A stretch of 64,000 nt of DNA from Bdellovibrionales bacterium CG10_big_fil_rev_8_21_14_0_10_45_34 (GTDB lineage: Bacteria > Bdellovibrionota > Bdellovibrionia > Bdellovibrionales > 1-14-0-10-45-34), in contig PEZS01000008.1 in NCBI GenBank assembly GCA_002778785.1, forward strand, positions 103,777-167,776, written 5' to 3'. A program made the position numbers and the translations under genes. Position 1 is the stretch's first letter; every line of letters begins with the position of its first letter. The notes under the pieces were generated by a model. The model did not search any database. It saw nothing but the letters and a program-made list of their open reading frames with translations, and had not been told where the DNA came from. Positions 54,600 to 63,137 of the stretch are shown here, one piece after another.

Positions 54600-55958
54600 C
54601 TACACTTTTAAAAACTCTCTTGAGACCTTCCAAATGTCGCCAGCTCCAAGAAACAATACCGTGTCATTCTGTTTTGCAATCTCCTTAGCTTCTCTAACCG
54701 CGAGGGATGAGTCAAAACTGAACACCACCTGGTCGACACTGTACTTGCCGCACTTTTGAATGGAATCAACCAATGCCTCAGACGTTATTCCCGCAATGAG
54801 CGGCTCCCCTGCTGAATAGATAGGCAGCACAAAGGTGCGATCCGCAAGAGTGAATGAATCTAAAAAATCCTGCCAACAAGTTTGTGTTCGACTGTAGCGA
54901 TGCGGCTGAAAAACAACGATCAGCTTGCCACTACCCAAGTCTTCCTTGATGGCCGCAAGAGTTGCCCTAATTTCAGTAGGGTGATGCCCATAATCGTCGA
55001 TCACTTTCACCCCATCTTTGATGCCCAACAGAGTCATCCTTCGATCGACGCCTCCAAATTTTGCAATTCCGTCTGCGCACTTTTGCCCATCGATTCCAAG
55101 TTCTCTACCTACAGCAATAGCAGCTAGCATATTGAGGGCGTTGTGTCGTCCTGGTATGGGCGCGGTTAACTGTGCAATTTTGCTTCCTTGAAACAGCACC
55201 TCAAAGCTTTTTGAAGAGCCGACGAGCTGGTAGTCGTTTTGCGCTTCGAAACCGTAATAAACAATTCGTTTACGAAAATCAGAATAGATTTCTCGTATCA
55301 ACGGATCATCCCCGCATACAACTGCTAAGCCGTAGAAGGGCACCCGCTCGGCAAATTTCAAAAAAGCAGTTTTTAAGGCCTCAAACGATCCGTAGTGATC
55401 TAAGTGATCATTATCGACATTGGTAACGACAGCAATTTCAGGAGAAAGCTGCAAAAAACTGCCATCACTTTCATCAGCTTCAGCAACCAACCAGTCACCC
55501 TCGCCTAGCTTTGAGGTGCTTTTGATCAAGTCCAGCCTTCCACCAACGACCACTGTCGGGTCTAAATCATTCTGAATCATCATTGTTGCTATCAGGCTTG
55601 TTGTTGTTGTCTTTCCGTGAGTACCACCGACTGCAATTCCTCTTTTTAATCGCATGACTTCGTGGAGGACTTCCGCACGGCCAATCGTGGGAATGCCTCT
55701 TTCTTTGGCGTCGACGAGCTCAGGGTTAGAGAATTTCACGGCACTACTAAATACAACTACGTCAGCATCTTTAACATTTCTACGATCGTGACCAATAGAA
55801 ATGGGAATACCCACTTCACGTAGCCTCGCAGTCTGAGCCCCTTCACTCACATCCGACCCCGAAACTTTTACTCCCATGTTGTGAAGGAGCTCGGCAAGAC
55901 CGCTCATTCCGATCCCCCCGATTCCTACGAAATGCATTCTATATTTTGAAATTCTCAC
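54600..55958 (-). CDS. murC: UDP-N-acetylmuramate-L-alanine ligase
   Basis: Adds L-Ala to UDP-MurNAc using ATP. The UDP-binding N-terminus 'MHFVGIGGIGMSGLAELLHNMG' region, ATP P-loop 'AVGGTHGKTTTTSLIA' (about 112-127), 'VVTNVDNDHLDHYGSFE' and C-terminal 'VVFQPHRYSRTQ' are characteristic. 452 aa. Its start overlaps the murG stop by 4 nt, suggesting coupling. Confidence 0.97.
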   Translation of the reverse strand: MRISKYRMHFVGIGGIGMSGLAELLHNMGVKVSGSDVSEGAQTARLREVGIPISIGHDRRNVKDADVVVFSSAVKFSNPELVDAKERGIPTIGRAEVLHEVMRLKRGIAVGGTHGKTTTTSLIATMMIQNDLDPTVVVGGRLDLIKSTSKLGEGDWLVAEADESDGSFLQLSPEIAVVTNVDNDHLDHYGSFEALKTAFLKFAERVPFYGLAVVCGDDPLIREIYSDFRKRIVYYGFEAQNDYQLVGSSKSFEVLFQGSKIAQLTAPIPGRHNALNMLAAIAVGRELGIDGQKCADGIAKFGGVDRRMTLLGIKDGVKVIDDYGHHPTEIRATLAAIKEDLGSGKLIVVFQPHRYSRTQTCWQDFLDSFTLADRTFVLPIYSAGEPLIAGITSEALVDSIQKCGKYSVDQVVFSFDSSLAVREAKEIAKQNDTVLFLGAGDIWKVSREFLKV

Positions 55959-57049
55959 TTTTTTGCAATCTCCACTAATTTTAAGACAATATCTTCCGCC
56001 GCCTGCGGAAATGCAAACCGAGAGAACCTCTGCCCCATTTCGTCAAAATGCTCTTTTTGACTCTTCCATTTGCGAATAAGAGACTTAATCGATTCGGGCG
56101 AAAAATCTCTTTGCTCAATCATCTCGGCAGCACCTACTTTTACAACTTCTTGCGCATTTTTTTTCTGATGGTCGTCGGCTGCGGTGGGAAGCGGAACAAA
56201 TATCGCTGGTTTTTGGCACATAGCAAGCTCACCCACTGTTCCTGCTCCTGCTCGGCAAATCACTAAGTCTGCCCAGTCATAGTAATCCGACATGGGGTCC
56301 AAAAACTGATGGACCTTCACTCTCGGATGATCTTTCAAACCATTGTAAACTTTTTGATAATCTAGCTTCCCAGTTTGCAAGACGACTCGTGCCCCATCAT
56401 TCCACGACTGATCCGGCTCACTAAAAGCTCGAAGTGCTATCTCATTTAGGGGGCGCGCGCCCTGACTACCTCCAAAAATGAGTAGATGCATTTCTGGACT
56501 TGGCGTTCGCACCTTTGGCTTCATTGCTTTTCTCAAAGGTACGCCAAAAAAGTATTTGTGTGGTGAACTTAGAAACTCCCCAGAACGCTGGAAGTAAAGA
56601 AATGCGTGTCGAACGAATCGAGAGAGAATTCTATTGGTCTTTCCGGGATGAGCATTTGAATCCCAAAGGGCACATGGAAATCCCAAAAACGAGGCCATTA
56701 AAAGCGTCGGCCCCGATGCGTACCCCCCGACACCTAAGACGACATTTGGTCGAAGTTTCAACAGTAAAAAAACACTGTGGAGGAGTGCCAGCGGAATTGC
56801 TATCAGAGATGTTAGTTTTCTTAGCAGTGACTCTCGGGCTAGCGAGCCAATTTTAATGTAATAGATTGAAAATCCCTTTTCGGGAATAACTCGAGCTTCA
56901 ATACCTGCTCTTGTTCCTACGAAAAGAACCTCGGCACCGATTGCATCTCGGGCATGCTCGGCGATTGCTAATGCCGGATACAAATGTCCGCCTGTTCCGC
57001 CGCCGGCAATCATGATTTTGATATTTCCTTTTGATCGATTAAGTTTCAA
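55955..57049 (-). CDS. murG: Lipid II-forming GlcNAc transferase
   Basis: Membrane-associated GT-B glycosyltransferase adding GlcNAc to lipid I. It has the N-terminal 'IMIAGGGTGGHLYPALAIAE' G-loop and C-terminal 'VICRAGAGTVGELAMCQKPAIFVPLP' UDP-GlcNAc site, both typical. 364 aa normal. 9 nt downstream of ftsW. Confidence 0.97.
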   Translation of the reverse strand: MKLNRSKGNIKIMIAGGGTGGHLYPALAIAEHARDAIGAEVLFVGTRAGIEARVIPEKGFSIYYIKIGSLARESLLRKLTSLIAIPLALLHSVFLLLKLRPNVVLGVGGYASGPTLLMASFLGFPCALWDSNAHPGKTNRILSRFVRHAFLYFQRSGEFLSSPHKYFFGVPLRKAMKPKVRTPSPEMHLLIFGGSQGARPLNEIALRAFSEPDQSWNDGARVVLQTGKLDYQKVYNGLKDHPRVKVHQFLDPMSDYYDWADLVICRAGAGTVGELAMCQKPAIFVPLPTAADDHQKKNAQEVVKVGAAEMIEQRDFSPESIKSLIRKWKSQKEHFDEMGQRFSRFAFPQAAEDIVLKLVEIAKK

Positions 57050-57057
57050 TTGTTCAC

Positions 57058-58188
57058 CTAATAGGCTCTGCTGCGCCTTAGCTCAGGGTGCGACAGTAGA
57101 CCAAACAAAATACCCATTGATAGCAACGAGCTCCCGCCGTAAGACAAAAATGGCAATGTCAGTCCCTTTGTAGGCAAGGCTCCTAAGACCACGCCAACAT
57201 TTATCAACACCTGAAGAGAAAACAAAGAAGCAAGTCCGTAAGCCCACAAAGATCTGCGAGAGTCGGTTTGACGGTAGGCCTTTCGAAATCCATACAGAGC
57301 TAAAAAGGCAAAAACACCCAGCACTAACAAGAACCCCACAAAACCCAACTCTTCACCTAGCACGGCTAAAGTGAAGTCAGTATGTGCTTCGGGTAGAAAA
57401 TAAAGTTTTGCCTGACTCTCTCCAATGCCCACTCCCCAGAAGCCGCCCGCTCGAAAACCAGCCAAACTCTGGATGACTTGAAAACCAGATCGTTCAGGAT
57501 CTTCCCAGGGATTCAAAAAAGAAATCAATCTTGCACGTCGGTAAGGCACATTGATTATCAAAAGATAAAAAAGAGTGGCTGCGGATGTTGTGAGAGCTAC
57601 CAACCATTTTGTGGAAACGCCGGACAGTGCAAAAAGAACAAGACCTACTAAAACTGTTATGGCTATTGAGCCAAAATCCGGTTGAAAATGAAATGCCACA
57701 ACAGGAGAGACCAAAAGAATTCTTTTCAGCCAAGTGCCCAGCGGCTTCGAACCTTCTGCCTTGAGCCAAAGAGATACAAACGCTAGCGGAAAGAACACTT
57801 TTACCAGCTCTGCCGGCTCCACCCGAAACCCGAGGGGGAATGCGATCCAGCGCGAGGCCCCACCCGCGGAATGTCCAATACCCGGAACAAAAGTTAAAAC
57901 CAGTAGGAGCACTAACAACGTCCAAATTACCGGTAGCGATTTTTCTAACCATTTTAGCGAAAGTCTGTTGACGAATAAAAAAGAAGCCAAGGCTACAAAG
58001 GCAAACAAAAACTGCCTTCTGGCAAAGTAAAGTCCATCACCGATGAGTTCCGTCGCATAGATAAAGCTCGTGCTATAAACCTGCACAACGCCAAAACCCA
58101 CCACAGACAGAAGTACGAGAAATAAGTTTTGATCTACACTTTGAAAGAACCGGAGACTTGATTCCTTAAAATTCGCAAGAGCCTTCAA
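57058..58188 (-). CDS. ftsW: Lipid II flippase / septal glycosyltransferase FtsW
   Basis: SEDS protein polymerising lipid II for septal wall. Ten or so membrane helices are visible, with 'GASRWIAFPLGFRVEPAELVK' region and 'TFPGIGHSAGG' segments, 'EELGFVGFLLVLGVFAFLALYG', and C-terminal 'LPFLSYGGSSLLSMGILFGLL', the SEDS hallmarks. 376 aa. Follows murD after 163 nt, where I see no gene or terminator. Gene order supports FtsW rather than RodA. Confidence 0.94.
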   Translation of the reverse strand: MKALANFKESSLRFFQSVDQNLFLVLLSVVGFGVVQVYSTSFIYATELIGDGLYFARRQFLFAFVALASFLFVNRLSLKWLEKSLPVIWTLLVLLLVLTFVPGIGHSAGGASRWIAFPLGFRVEPAELVKVFFPLAFVSLWLKAEGSKPLGTWLKRILLVSPVVAFHFQPDFGSIAITVLVGLVLFALSGVSTKWLVALTTSAATLFYLLIINVPYRRARLISFLNPWEDPERSGFQVIQSLAGFRAGGFWGVGIGESQAKLYFLPEAHTDFTLAVLGEELGFVGFLLVLGVFAFLALYGFRKAYRQTDSRRSLWAYGLASLFSLQVLINVGVVLGALPTKGLTLPFLSYGGSSLLSMGILFGLLSHPELRRSRAY

Positions 58189-58351
58189 CTTAACTCCTTC
58201 AGGGTGCGCTCGAGGTCATGAAATGCCGGCTGTCTGCTCAGCATGCTTTCTTAGCTTTCAGTAGATAACCGACGAGCTCAACCTCTTAAATTTTGGGCTT
58301 CACCTAATAAGGGGTCAAGTGCACTTTTGAAATTTAGCCAGACGAACGAAC

Positions 58352-59737
58352 TTATTTAAATTCATTAACGAGTTTTTTGAAGTAATTCCCCCGTTCTTCA
58401 TAGCTATCGAAAATATCAAAACTAGGACTGCCTGGCGATAACAAGACAGTATCACCTATGCGCGACTTTTGATAAGCTATCAAGACTGCTTCTTCGAACG
58501 TTCCTATCAAAAAGGTCTCTGTAAAATCTCCGATTTCTCTGTTTATTCTTTCTTTCGCCTCACCTATCAAAATAAGGGTTTTAACTTTGAGGCGAATGAG
58601 ATCTTCGAGCTTCGCGAAATTCTGATTGGAGTCTTTACCCCCAGCGATCAAAATAACATTTTCATCAAAAGACTCCAAAGCCTTGCGAGTCGCCTGAACG
58701 TTTGTGGCCTTCGAGTCGTTGAAAAACTCAACACCACCCACTCTCCGAACGTACTCTAAGCGGTGCGGAAGCCCTGAAAAGGTTTCCATAACATTCTGAA
58801 TGATCTCGGGAGTAGCGCCATGAGTTCGGGCAATGCAAATAGCAGCCATGATGTTTTCTGTCGAGTGTCGACCACGCATTTTGATAGATTTTACGTTATA
58901 GTATTCAATCTCTGGACCAAGCCGGACGCGGATTTCTTTGCCGATATTCACGCATCCGCCAATATTCATGATTTGAGGTTCAAGGGACGCCTTTTTAGAG
59001 AAATAAAATATTCTGCCTCTTTGAACCGCTGGATCCCTCGCCATATCCACAACAAGGTTCTCATCAGCGTTGAGTATAGAAGTCGTCTCAACTTGAACAT
59101 TTTGAAATACACGTCTCTGGGTTCGCACATATTCTTCGAAACCCTTATAACGATCTAAATGGGCCTCAGAAATATTAGTGAATACGATGTTAATCGGGTT
59201 AAAGCGCTCCACCATTTCAAGCTGAAAACTGGGGATCTCAACAATTACAAGATCTGCCTTTTCTCCTGACAACAAGTAGTCCACCAACGGAGTATTCGTT
59301 GCACCGCCAAACCAAACCTTCTTACCTGCTTGAGTCAGCATAAGCTCAATAGTCTTACCGGTTGTAGTTTTTCCGTTTGTTCCTGCAATCGCAATCACAG
59401 GTTCATTGATAAACTGGGAGACAAATTCGATCTCGCTCGTAGTCCTGACTCCGTGTTGTCTTACATATTGAAAAAGTTTGAGCTCAGGAGAGACTCCCGG
59501 ACTCAGAATAATGAGATCTTGCCCCAACATAGATTTCGGAGTGTGACCGCCAAGATCAAACTGAACGTTCTCGAGATTTTCAACCTCTTCGAGAGCCTCT
59601 GCCAATTCAGCAGGCGACTTATGATCGCTCACCGTTACCTGCGCCCCGGCCTGAGACAAAAATCGCGTCATCGCTACGCCTGTCTTCCCGAGACCAACAA
59701 TCATGATTTTTTGATCTTTAATTTCAGCCAATTCCAT
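58352..59737 (-). CDS. murD: UDP-N-acetylmuramoylalanine-D-glutamate ligase
   Basis: Adds D-Glu to UDP-MurNAc-L-Ala. N-terminal 'MIVGLGKTGVAMTRFL', P-loop 'AIAGTNGKTTTGKTIE' (about 115-130), 'VFTNISEAHLDRYKGFE' and 'VEFFNDSKATN', then 'ILIAGGKDSN' and 'LLSPGSPSFDIFDSYEERG' at the end, all as in MurD. 461 aa. It lies 8 nt after mraY. Confidence 0.97.
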   Translation of the reverse strand: MELAEIKDQKIMIVGLGKTGVAMTRFLSQAGAQVTVSDHKSPAELAEALEEVENLENVQFDLGGHTPKSMLGQDLIILSPGVSPELKLFQYVRQHGVRTTSEIEFVSQFINEPVIAIAGTNGKTTTGKTIELMLTQAGKKVWFGGATNTPLVDYLLSGEKADLVIVEIPSFQLEMVERFNPINIVFTNISEAHLDRYKGFEEYVRTQRRVFQNVQVETTSILNADENLVVDMARDPAVQRGRIFYFSKKASLEPQIMNIGGCVNIGKEIRVRLGPEIEYYNVKSIKMRGRHSTENIMAAICIARTHGATPEIIQNVMETFSGLPHRLEYVRRVGGVEFFNDSKATNVQATRKALESFDENVILIAGGKDSNQNFAKLEDLIRLKVKTLILIGEAKERINREIGDFTETFLIGTFEEAVLIAYQKSRIGDTVLLSPGSPSFDIFDSYEERGNYFKKLVNEFK

Positions 59738-59745
59738 TAGACCTC

Positions 59746-60822
59746 CTATCTAAGCTTGAGTGTTGTGAGACTCAAGACTGCTAGTAAAACTGATACAATC
59801 CAAAATCTTATAATGACCTTTGGCTCCGCAACGCCTCTTAGCTCAAAGTGATGATGAATGGGCGCCATTCGAAAGATTCGTTTCTTGGTTAATTTGTAAG
59901 ACGCCACCTGAGCAATAACTGAAAGGGCTTCCACCACGAATACTCCACCAATAAGAATGAGGAGTATTTCGTTTTTTGTGAACACAGCAAGGGCACCTAA
60001 AAAGCCACCCAAACTGAGGCTTCCTACGTCCCCCATAAAAAGCTGAGCAGGGTAACTGTTGAACCACAAAAATCCAAAACCCGCTCCAACGAAAGCAGCA
60101 GCAAATGGCGTAAGCTCGCCGACACCAAACACGTAAGTGATCTGTAAATAATCCGCAAGCCCTTTGTGACCGGCTAAGTAAGCAAATAAGCCATAAGTCA
60201 AAGCTGCAACAGTAAAGGGGACAATCGCTAGTCCGTCTAATCCGTCTGTTAAGTTGAGCGCATTGGCACAACCTACGATAACGAAGCTTCCAAACAGTAC
60301 GTAGTACCAACCCAGATCTGGTACAAAGTTTTTAAAGAAAGGAACCTGAAGCGTCGTCGAAAAATCAAAGTAGCGAACGAGAATGCCCAAAACAATAAAG
60401 CAGAGAACAAACTCCAGAAGCAATCGCAACTTGCCCGAAAGCCCCTTAACATTCTTTTTCTTAACCTTTAGCCAATCATCAAAAAAACCAATCAGCCCAA
60501 AACCCGCGACGATGCAAACAGTTCCAAAAACCAAAGGGTCCGAAAGATCTATCCAAAATAAAAGACTCACGAGAACACTCGCCAAAATGAGAATTCCGCC
60601 CATTGTTGGAGTGCCTTTTTTCTGAAGGTGAGACTGAGGGCCATCCTCGCGAATCTCTTGGCCCATTTGGTAGTGTTTCATTCTTGAAATAAACGGTCTA
60701 CCTATTGCCCACGCAAAACTAAATGAAGTAATAAATGAGAGAAAACTGCGAAATGTTATGTAACGGAAAAGATTGAGCGCGCTAATCTCTCCACTCAGAG
60801 AGTAAAGCCAGTGGAATATCAT
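59746..60822 (-). CDS. mraY: Phospho-MurNAc-pentapeptide translocase
   Basis: Membrane enzyme forming lipid I from UDP-MurNAc-pentapeptide and undecaprenyl phosphate. Ten transmembrane helices; catalytic 'GFFDDWLKV' (two Asp), '[13 protein letters not shown]' and '[12 protein letters not shown]' with the HHH motif are clear. 358 aa. First gene of this minus-strand dcw segment, with a promoter upstream. Confidence 0.97.
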   Translation of the reverse strand: MIFHWLYSLSGEISALNLFRYITFRSFLSFITSFSFAWAIGRPFISRMKHYQMGQEIREDGPQSHLQKKGTPTMGGILILASVLVSLLFWIDLSDPLVFGTVCIVAGFGLIGFFDDWLKVKKKNVKGLSGKLRLLLEFVLCFIVLGILVRYFDFSTTLQVPFFKNFVPDLGWYYVLFGSFVIVGCANALNLTDGLDGLAIVPFTVAALTYGLFAYLAGHKGLADYLQITYVFGVGELTPFAAAFVGAGFGFLWFNSYPAQLFMGDVGSLSLGGFLGALAVFTKNEILLILIGGVFVVEALSVIAQVASYKLTKKRIFRMAPIHHHFELRGVAEPKVIIRFWIVSVLLAVLSLTTLKLR

Positions 60823-60881
60823 CTAAGAATCTTCTTTTCTACTTTTTGTCTTCTGGTTTATTTTCTGTTTGCAAAGTCGCA

Positions 60882-60910
60882 GTTATAAAAAAATCTGCTT
60901 AATAAATCAA
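60882..60910 (-). promoter_or_regulatory. Sigma70-like promoter for the dcw segment
   Basis: On the minus strand TTGATT (60910-60905) and TATAAC (60887-60882) are exactly 17 nt apart, within AT-rich sequence, 59 nt upstream of the mraY ATG. The remaining 326-nt space up to the toxin gene holds no other gene I can support. Confidence 0.55.
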
Positions 60911-61101
60911 GCAAAAATTACATAACTCCTTAGAAACTTTGAGCTTTTTTGCTCTGAGCTTCCAACGGCGATTCGGCTTCGAATCACCTCTCGCTAAAAT
61001 TAAGGGGCCGATACTTCGTAGCGGACATTTAATCGATTTTTCCTTAAGAAGCTTGCTGCGCCCATTACCCGATTCGATACCGGCAACTTCCGTAAAAGAG
61101 G

Positions 61102-61130
61102 TTTACAAAAGTCATACATTGTATTAGTAT
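61102..61130 (+). promoter_or_regulatory. Promoter of the toxin-antitoxin pair
   Basis: TTTACA (61102-61107) and TAGTAT (61125-61130) are 17 nt apart, 18 nt before the toxin start; AGGAG follows. The overlapping 'TACATTGTA' and 'ATTACAT' elements could be the antitoxin's operator. Confidence 0.5.
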
Positions 61131-61148
61131 TACATAGTAGGAGTTTCA

Positions 61149-61490
61149 ATGCGCCGGCTGTTCGTTCAATCGACTGGATTTTATAGAATCCTCAATCATC
61201 GGCCTGATGGGGAGGAGATTTTACGTAGGATTGAGTGGGAGATATTGAACAATCCGGAAGTTGGAGACTTAGTCCAGAGTACCGGCGGCGTTCGAAAGAT
61301 GCGAATTGCTGACCACAGCAGAGGAAAGGGCAAACGCGGAGGGATGAGGGTGCTCTATTTGGACCTACCGGATAGGAATCACACTCATTTGATTTGGATT
61401 TACAGCAAAGACGATGCCGACGATTTAAGCCCAAGTGGAAAGAAAATGATTAGATTACTTGTCGAAAAAATAAAAGGAGCATTCAAATGA
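61149..61490 (+). CDS. HigB/RelE-type toxin
   Basis: A 113-aa RelE/ParE-superfamily toxin. It has 'LNNPEVGDLVQSTGGVRKMR' and 'GKGKRGGMRVLYLDL' and 'WIYSKDDADDLS' segments, the COG4737 pattern. Such toxins cleave mRNA on the ribosome. Strong AGGAG 5 nt before the ATG. Its stop overlaps the antitoxin start by 4 nt, and toxin-first order is that of higBA. Confidence 0.85.
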   Translation: MRRLFVQSTGFYRILNHRPDGEEILRRIEWEILNNPEVGDLVQSTGGVRKMRIADHSRGKGKRGGMRVLYLDLPDRNHTHLIWIYSKDDADDLSPSGKKMIRLLVEKIKGAFK

Positions 61491-61804
61491 AAAGGATGAA
61501 AGTAGAGGAGGCTCTTATAAAGGGTCTTGAAGAGGCACTAGAGTTTGAGGAAGGACGCAGAAAACTAAAAACTAATTTTCGAGAACTGCCATCAGCGGCG
61601 CCGAAGTTTTCCGCCACCCAAGTCCGTAAGATTCGTAAAGAGCTATTTTATATGACACAAGAAGAGTTCGCCGTCGTCTTAAATGTAAGCGTCGCTACTT
61701 TACGATCATGGGAACAAGGCGTTCGCAAGCCTTCCGACTCTTCTCTCCGTCTTCTTGAAATCCTGAAATCAAGACCAGACATCTTACAAGTTTTAGCGGG
61801 CTAG
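61487..61804 (+). CDS. HigA-type antitoxin with Xre HTH
   Basis: A 105-aa protein with a C-terminal Xre/Cro helix-turn-helix ('MTQEEFAVVLNVSVATLRSWEQGVRKPS', about residues 60-87) and an N-terminal charged helix that would bind the toxin. It likely neutralises the toxin and represses the pair from the promoter upstream. Overlap of 4 nt with the toxin gene suggests coupled translation. Confidence 0.85.
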   Translation: MKRMKVEEALIKGLEEALEFEEGRRKLKTNFRELPSAAPKFSATQVRKIRKELFYMTQEEFAVVLNVSVATLRSWEQGVRKPSDSSLRLLEILKSRPDILQVLAG

Positions 61805-61921
61805 TGGGCAGCGCCATGCGCTTCGGAAGAAAAGCAGTTGAAGAGTGAGTGATTGATCTTCAAACAAATCTTGCGCAACAAGTGATACGGTAAACTTTAG
61901 TGAGAAAAAGCGAAGCCAGCG

Positions 61922-62563
61922 ATGAAAGCAATAGAGGAAGACCCGATCCTTGATAAAATAATCGAAGAACTTGTTTGTGAGCATAGCTGCCACACGGTGA
62001 TTCTTTATGGCTCTCGAGCTCGCGGGGATTCGGCCGCTACGAGCGACTACGACGTGATCGGGATCATACGATTTGGTCACAAGTATCGGATCGCTCGCAA
62101 ATATAACGGATTCTATATCGACGCATTTGTTTATCCTGAAAAGTTCCTCGGCAAGACTGGGGAAGAGTTTTTACATTTAAAGGACGGCAAGGTTGTTTAT
62201 GAAAAAACTCGTTACGGCTCTCGGCTTTTAAAAAGTATAAATACCGCAAGCAAAAAGGAGTATGTGCCACTGCCTAAGGATGAAATCGCGGCACGAAGAG
62301 TTTGGCTTCACAAAATGTACGAGCGCAGCTTAATTGGAGACATGGAAGGCAGTTATAGAAGAATATGGCTTCAGAGTGCATTGCTCTATGAATATTTTCA
62401 TCTTCGAAAAAAGAGATACTCTGGGTGTAAGCTAAGCTTGGAGTGGCTTAAGAAAAATGACTCTTCAACTCACAAGCTTTTTGCAAAACTATTAACGGAA
62501 CCCTCAAACCAAAAAGCATTGAAAAGACTCGTCGAACGAGTTAGCCAACGCCCACTTGCTTGA
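61922..62563 (+). CDS. Nucleotidyltransferase-fold protein with helical C-terminus
   Basis: A 213-aa protein. Residues 30-46 hold the NTase signature 'LYGSRARGDSAATSDYDVI' (GSxARGD...SDxD), with the third Asp in 'FYIDAFV'. The C-terminal half (about 115-200) is helical and HEPN-like in look ('RIWLQSALLYEYFHLRKKRY'). Proteins of this kind add nucleotides to small molecules or to proteins, and MNT-type domains pair with HEPN toxins; here both parts may be in one chain. It lies 117 nt after the antitoxin. Function not established. Confidence 0.7.
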   Translation: MKAIEEDPILDKIIEELVCEHSCHTVILYGSRARGDSAATSDYDVIGIIRFGHKYRIARKYNGFYIDAFVYPEKFLGKTGEEFLHLKDGKVVYEKTRYGSRLLKSINTASKKEYVPLPKDEIAARRVWLHKMYERSLIGDMEGSYRRIWLQSALLYEYFHLRKKRYSGCKLSLEWLKKNDSSTHKLFAKLLTEPSNQKALKRLVERVSQRPLA

Positions 62564-62570
62564 TAGCTCC

Positions 62571-62668
62571 GGCGATGGAGTAACAACGGCGATGGAGTAA
62601 CAACGGCGATGGAGTAACAACGGCGATGGAGTAACAACGGCGATGGAGTAACAACGGCGATGGAGTAA
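62571..62668. repeat. 17-bp tandem repeat, six units
   Basis: Unit GGCGATGGAGTAACAAC begins at 62571, 62588, 62605, 62622 and 62639, and the sixth (62656) is cut after GGAGTAA. Units are identical. Each contains ATG GAG TAA, a two-codon frame, preceded by GGAG from the unit before. It starts 7 nt after the nucleotidyltransferase stop. Confidence 0.95.
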
Positions 62669-63137
62669 GTTTTTAAAAAAACATTTTTAATACTATTACT
62701 TTGCAATCATTAAATATTTTTGTTTATCGCAATTAATGCAGCTCGTGAAATGTAAAAACTTAATTTTTCAGTTGACGCCATTTTTGAGTCTCTATTCGCC
62801 TCAGGAATTCACCAACAACATCTTACACACGAACGGACTCGAGCAGCCCAACGTCGACATCTTGAATACACCTCTACGACTCTTTAAAGAAGCCTATTTA
62901 GGCATGCCGAAAACAACCCTGCAAAACCAAACCCTACGAAAAACTGTCTTTAAAACCCCGTGCTAGACTGCGCTCGGTTTGTGATTGTTGTGTGGTCGCT
63001 CAGTGGTAACAGATACATCTACTAACACCACCTTAGCCAATCATAAGCCAAATTTCGTACTACCGGACACGCTTAAGGTAAAAAGCGTGAAAGTAACTAG
63101 TTCGATAACGACTTTTACACTAACCCTTGGAGGTAAA
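62669..63137. other. Intergenic region before the HNH gene
   Basis: This 469-nt AT-rich region follows the repeat. A 76-codon frame at 62736-62966 exists but lacks a ribosome site and any recognisable family, so I do not call it. The upstream extension of the HNH frame from 62985 is also not supported as coding; the ATG at 63138 has a strong GGAGG site. Confidence 0.4.

Noticed and set aside
60939..61127. 62-codon frame in the mraY upstream region
   Set aside because: No ribosome site and no family; it crosses the promoter region of the toxin-antitoxin pair.
62736..62966. 76-codon plus-strand frame before the HNH gene
   Set aside because: No ribosome site, no recognisable family and low-complexity AT-rich DNA around it; not enough to call a gene.
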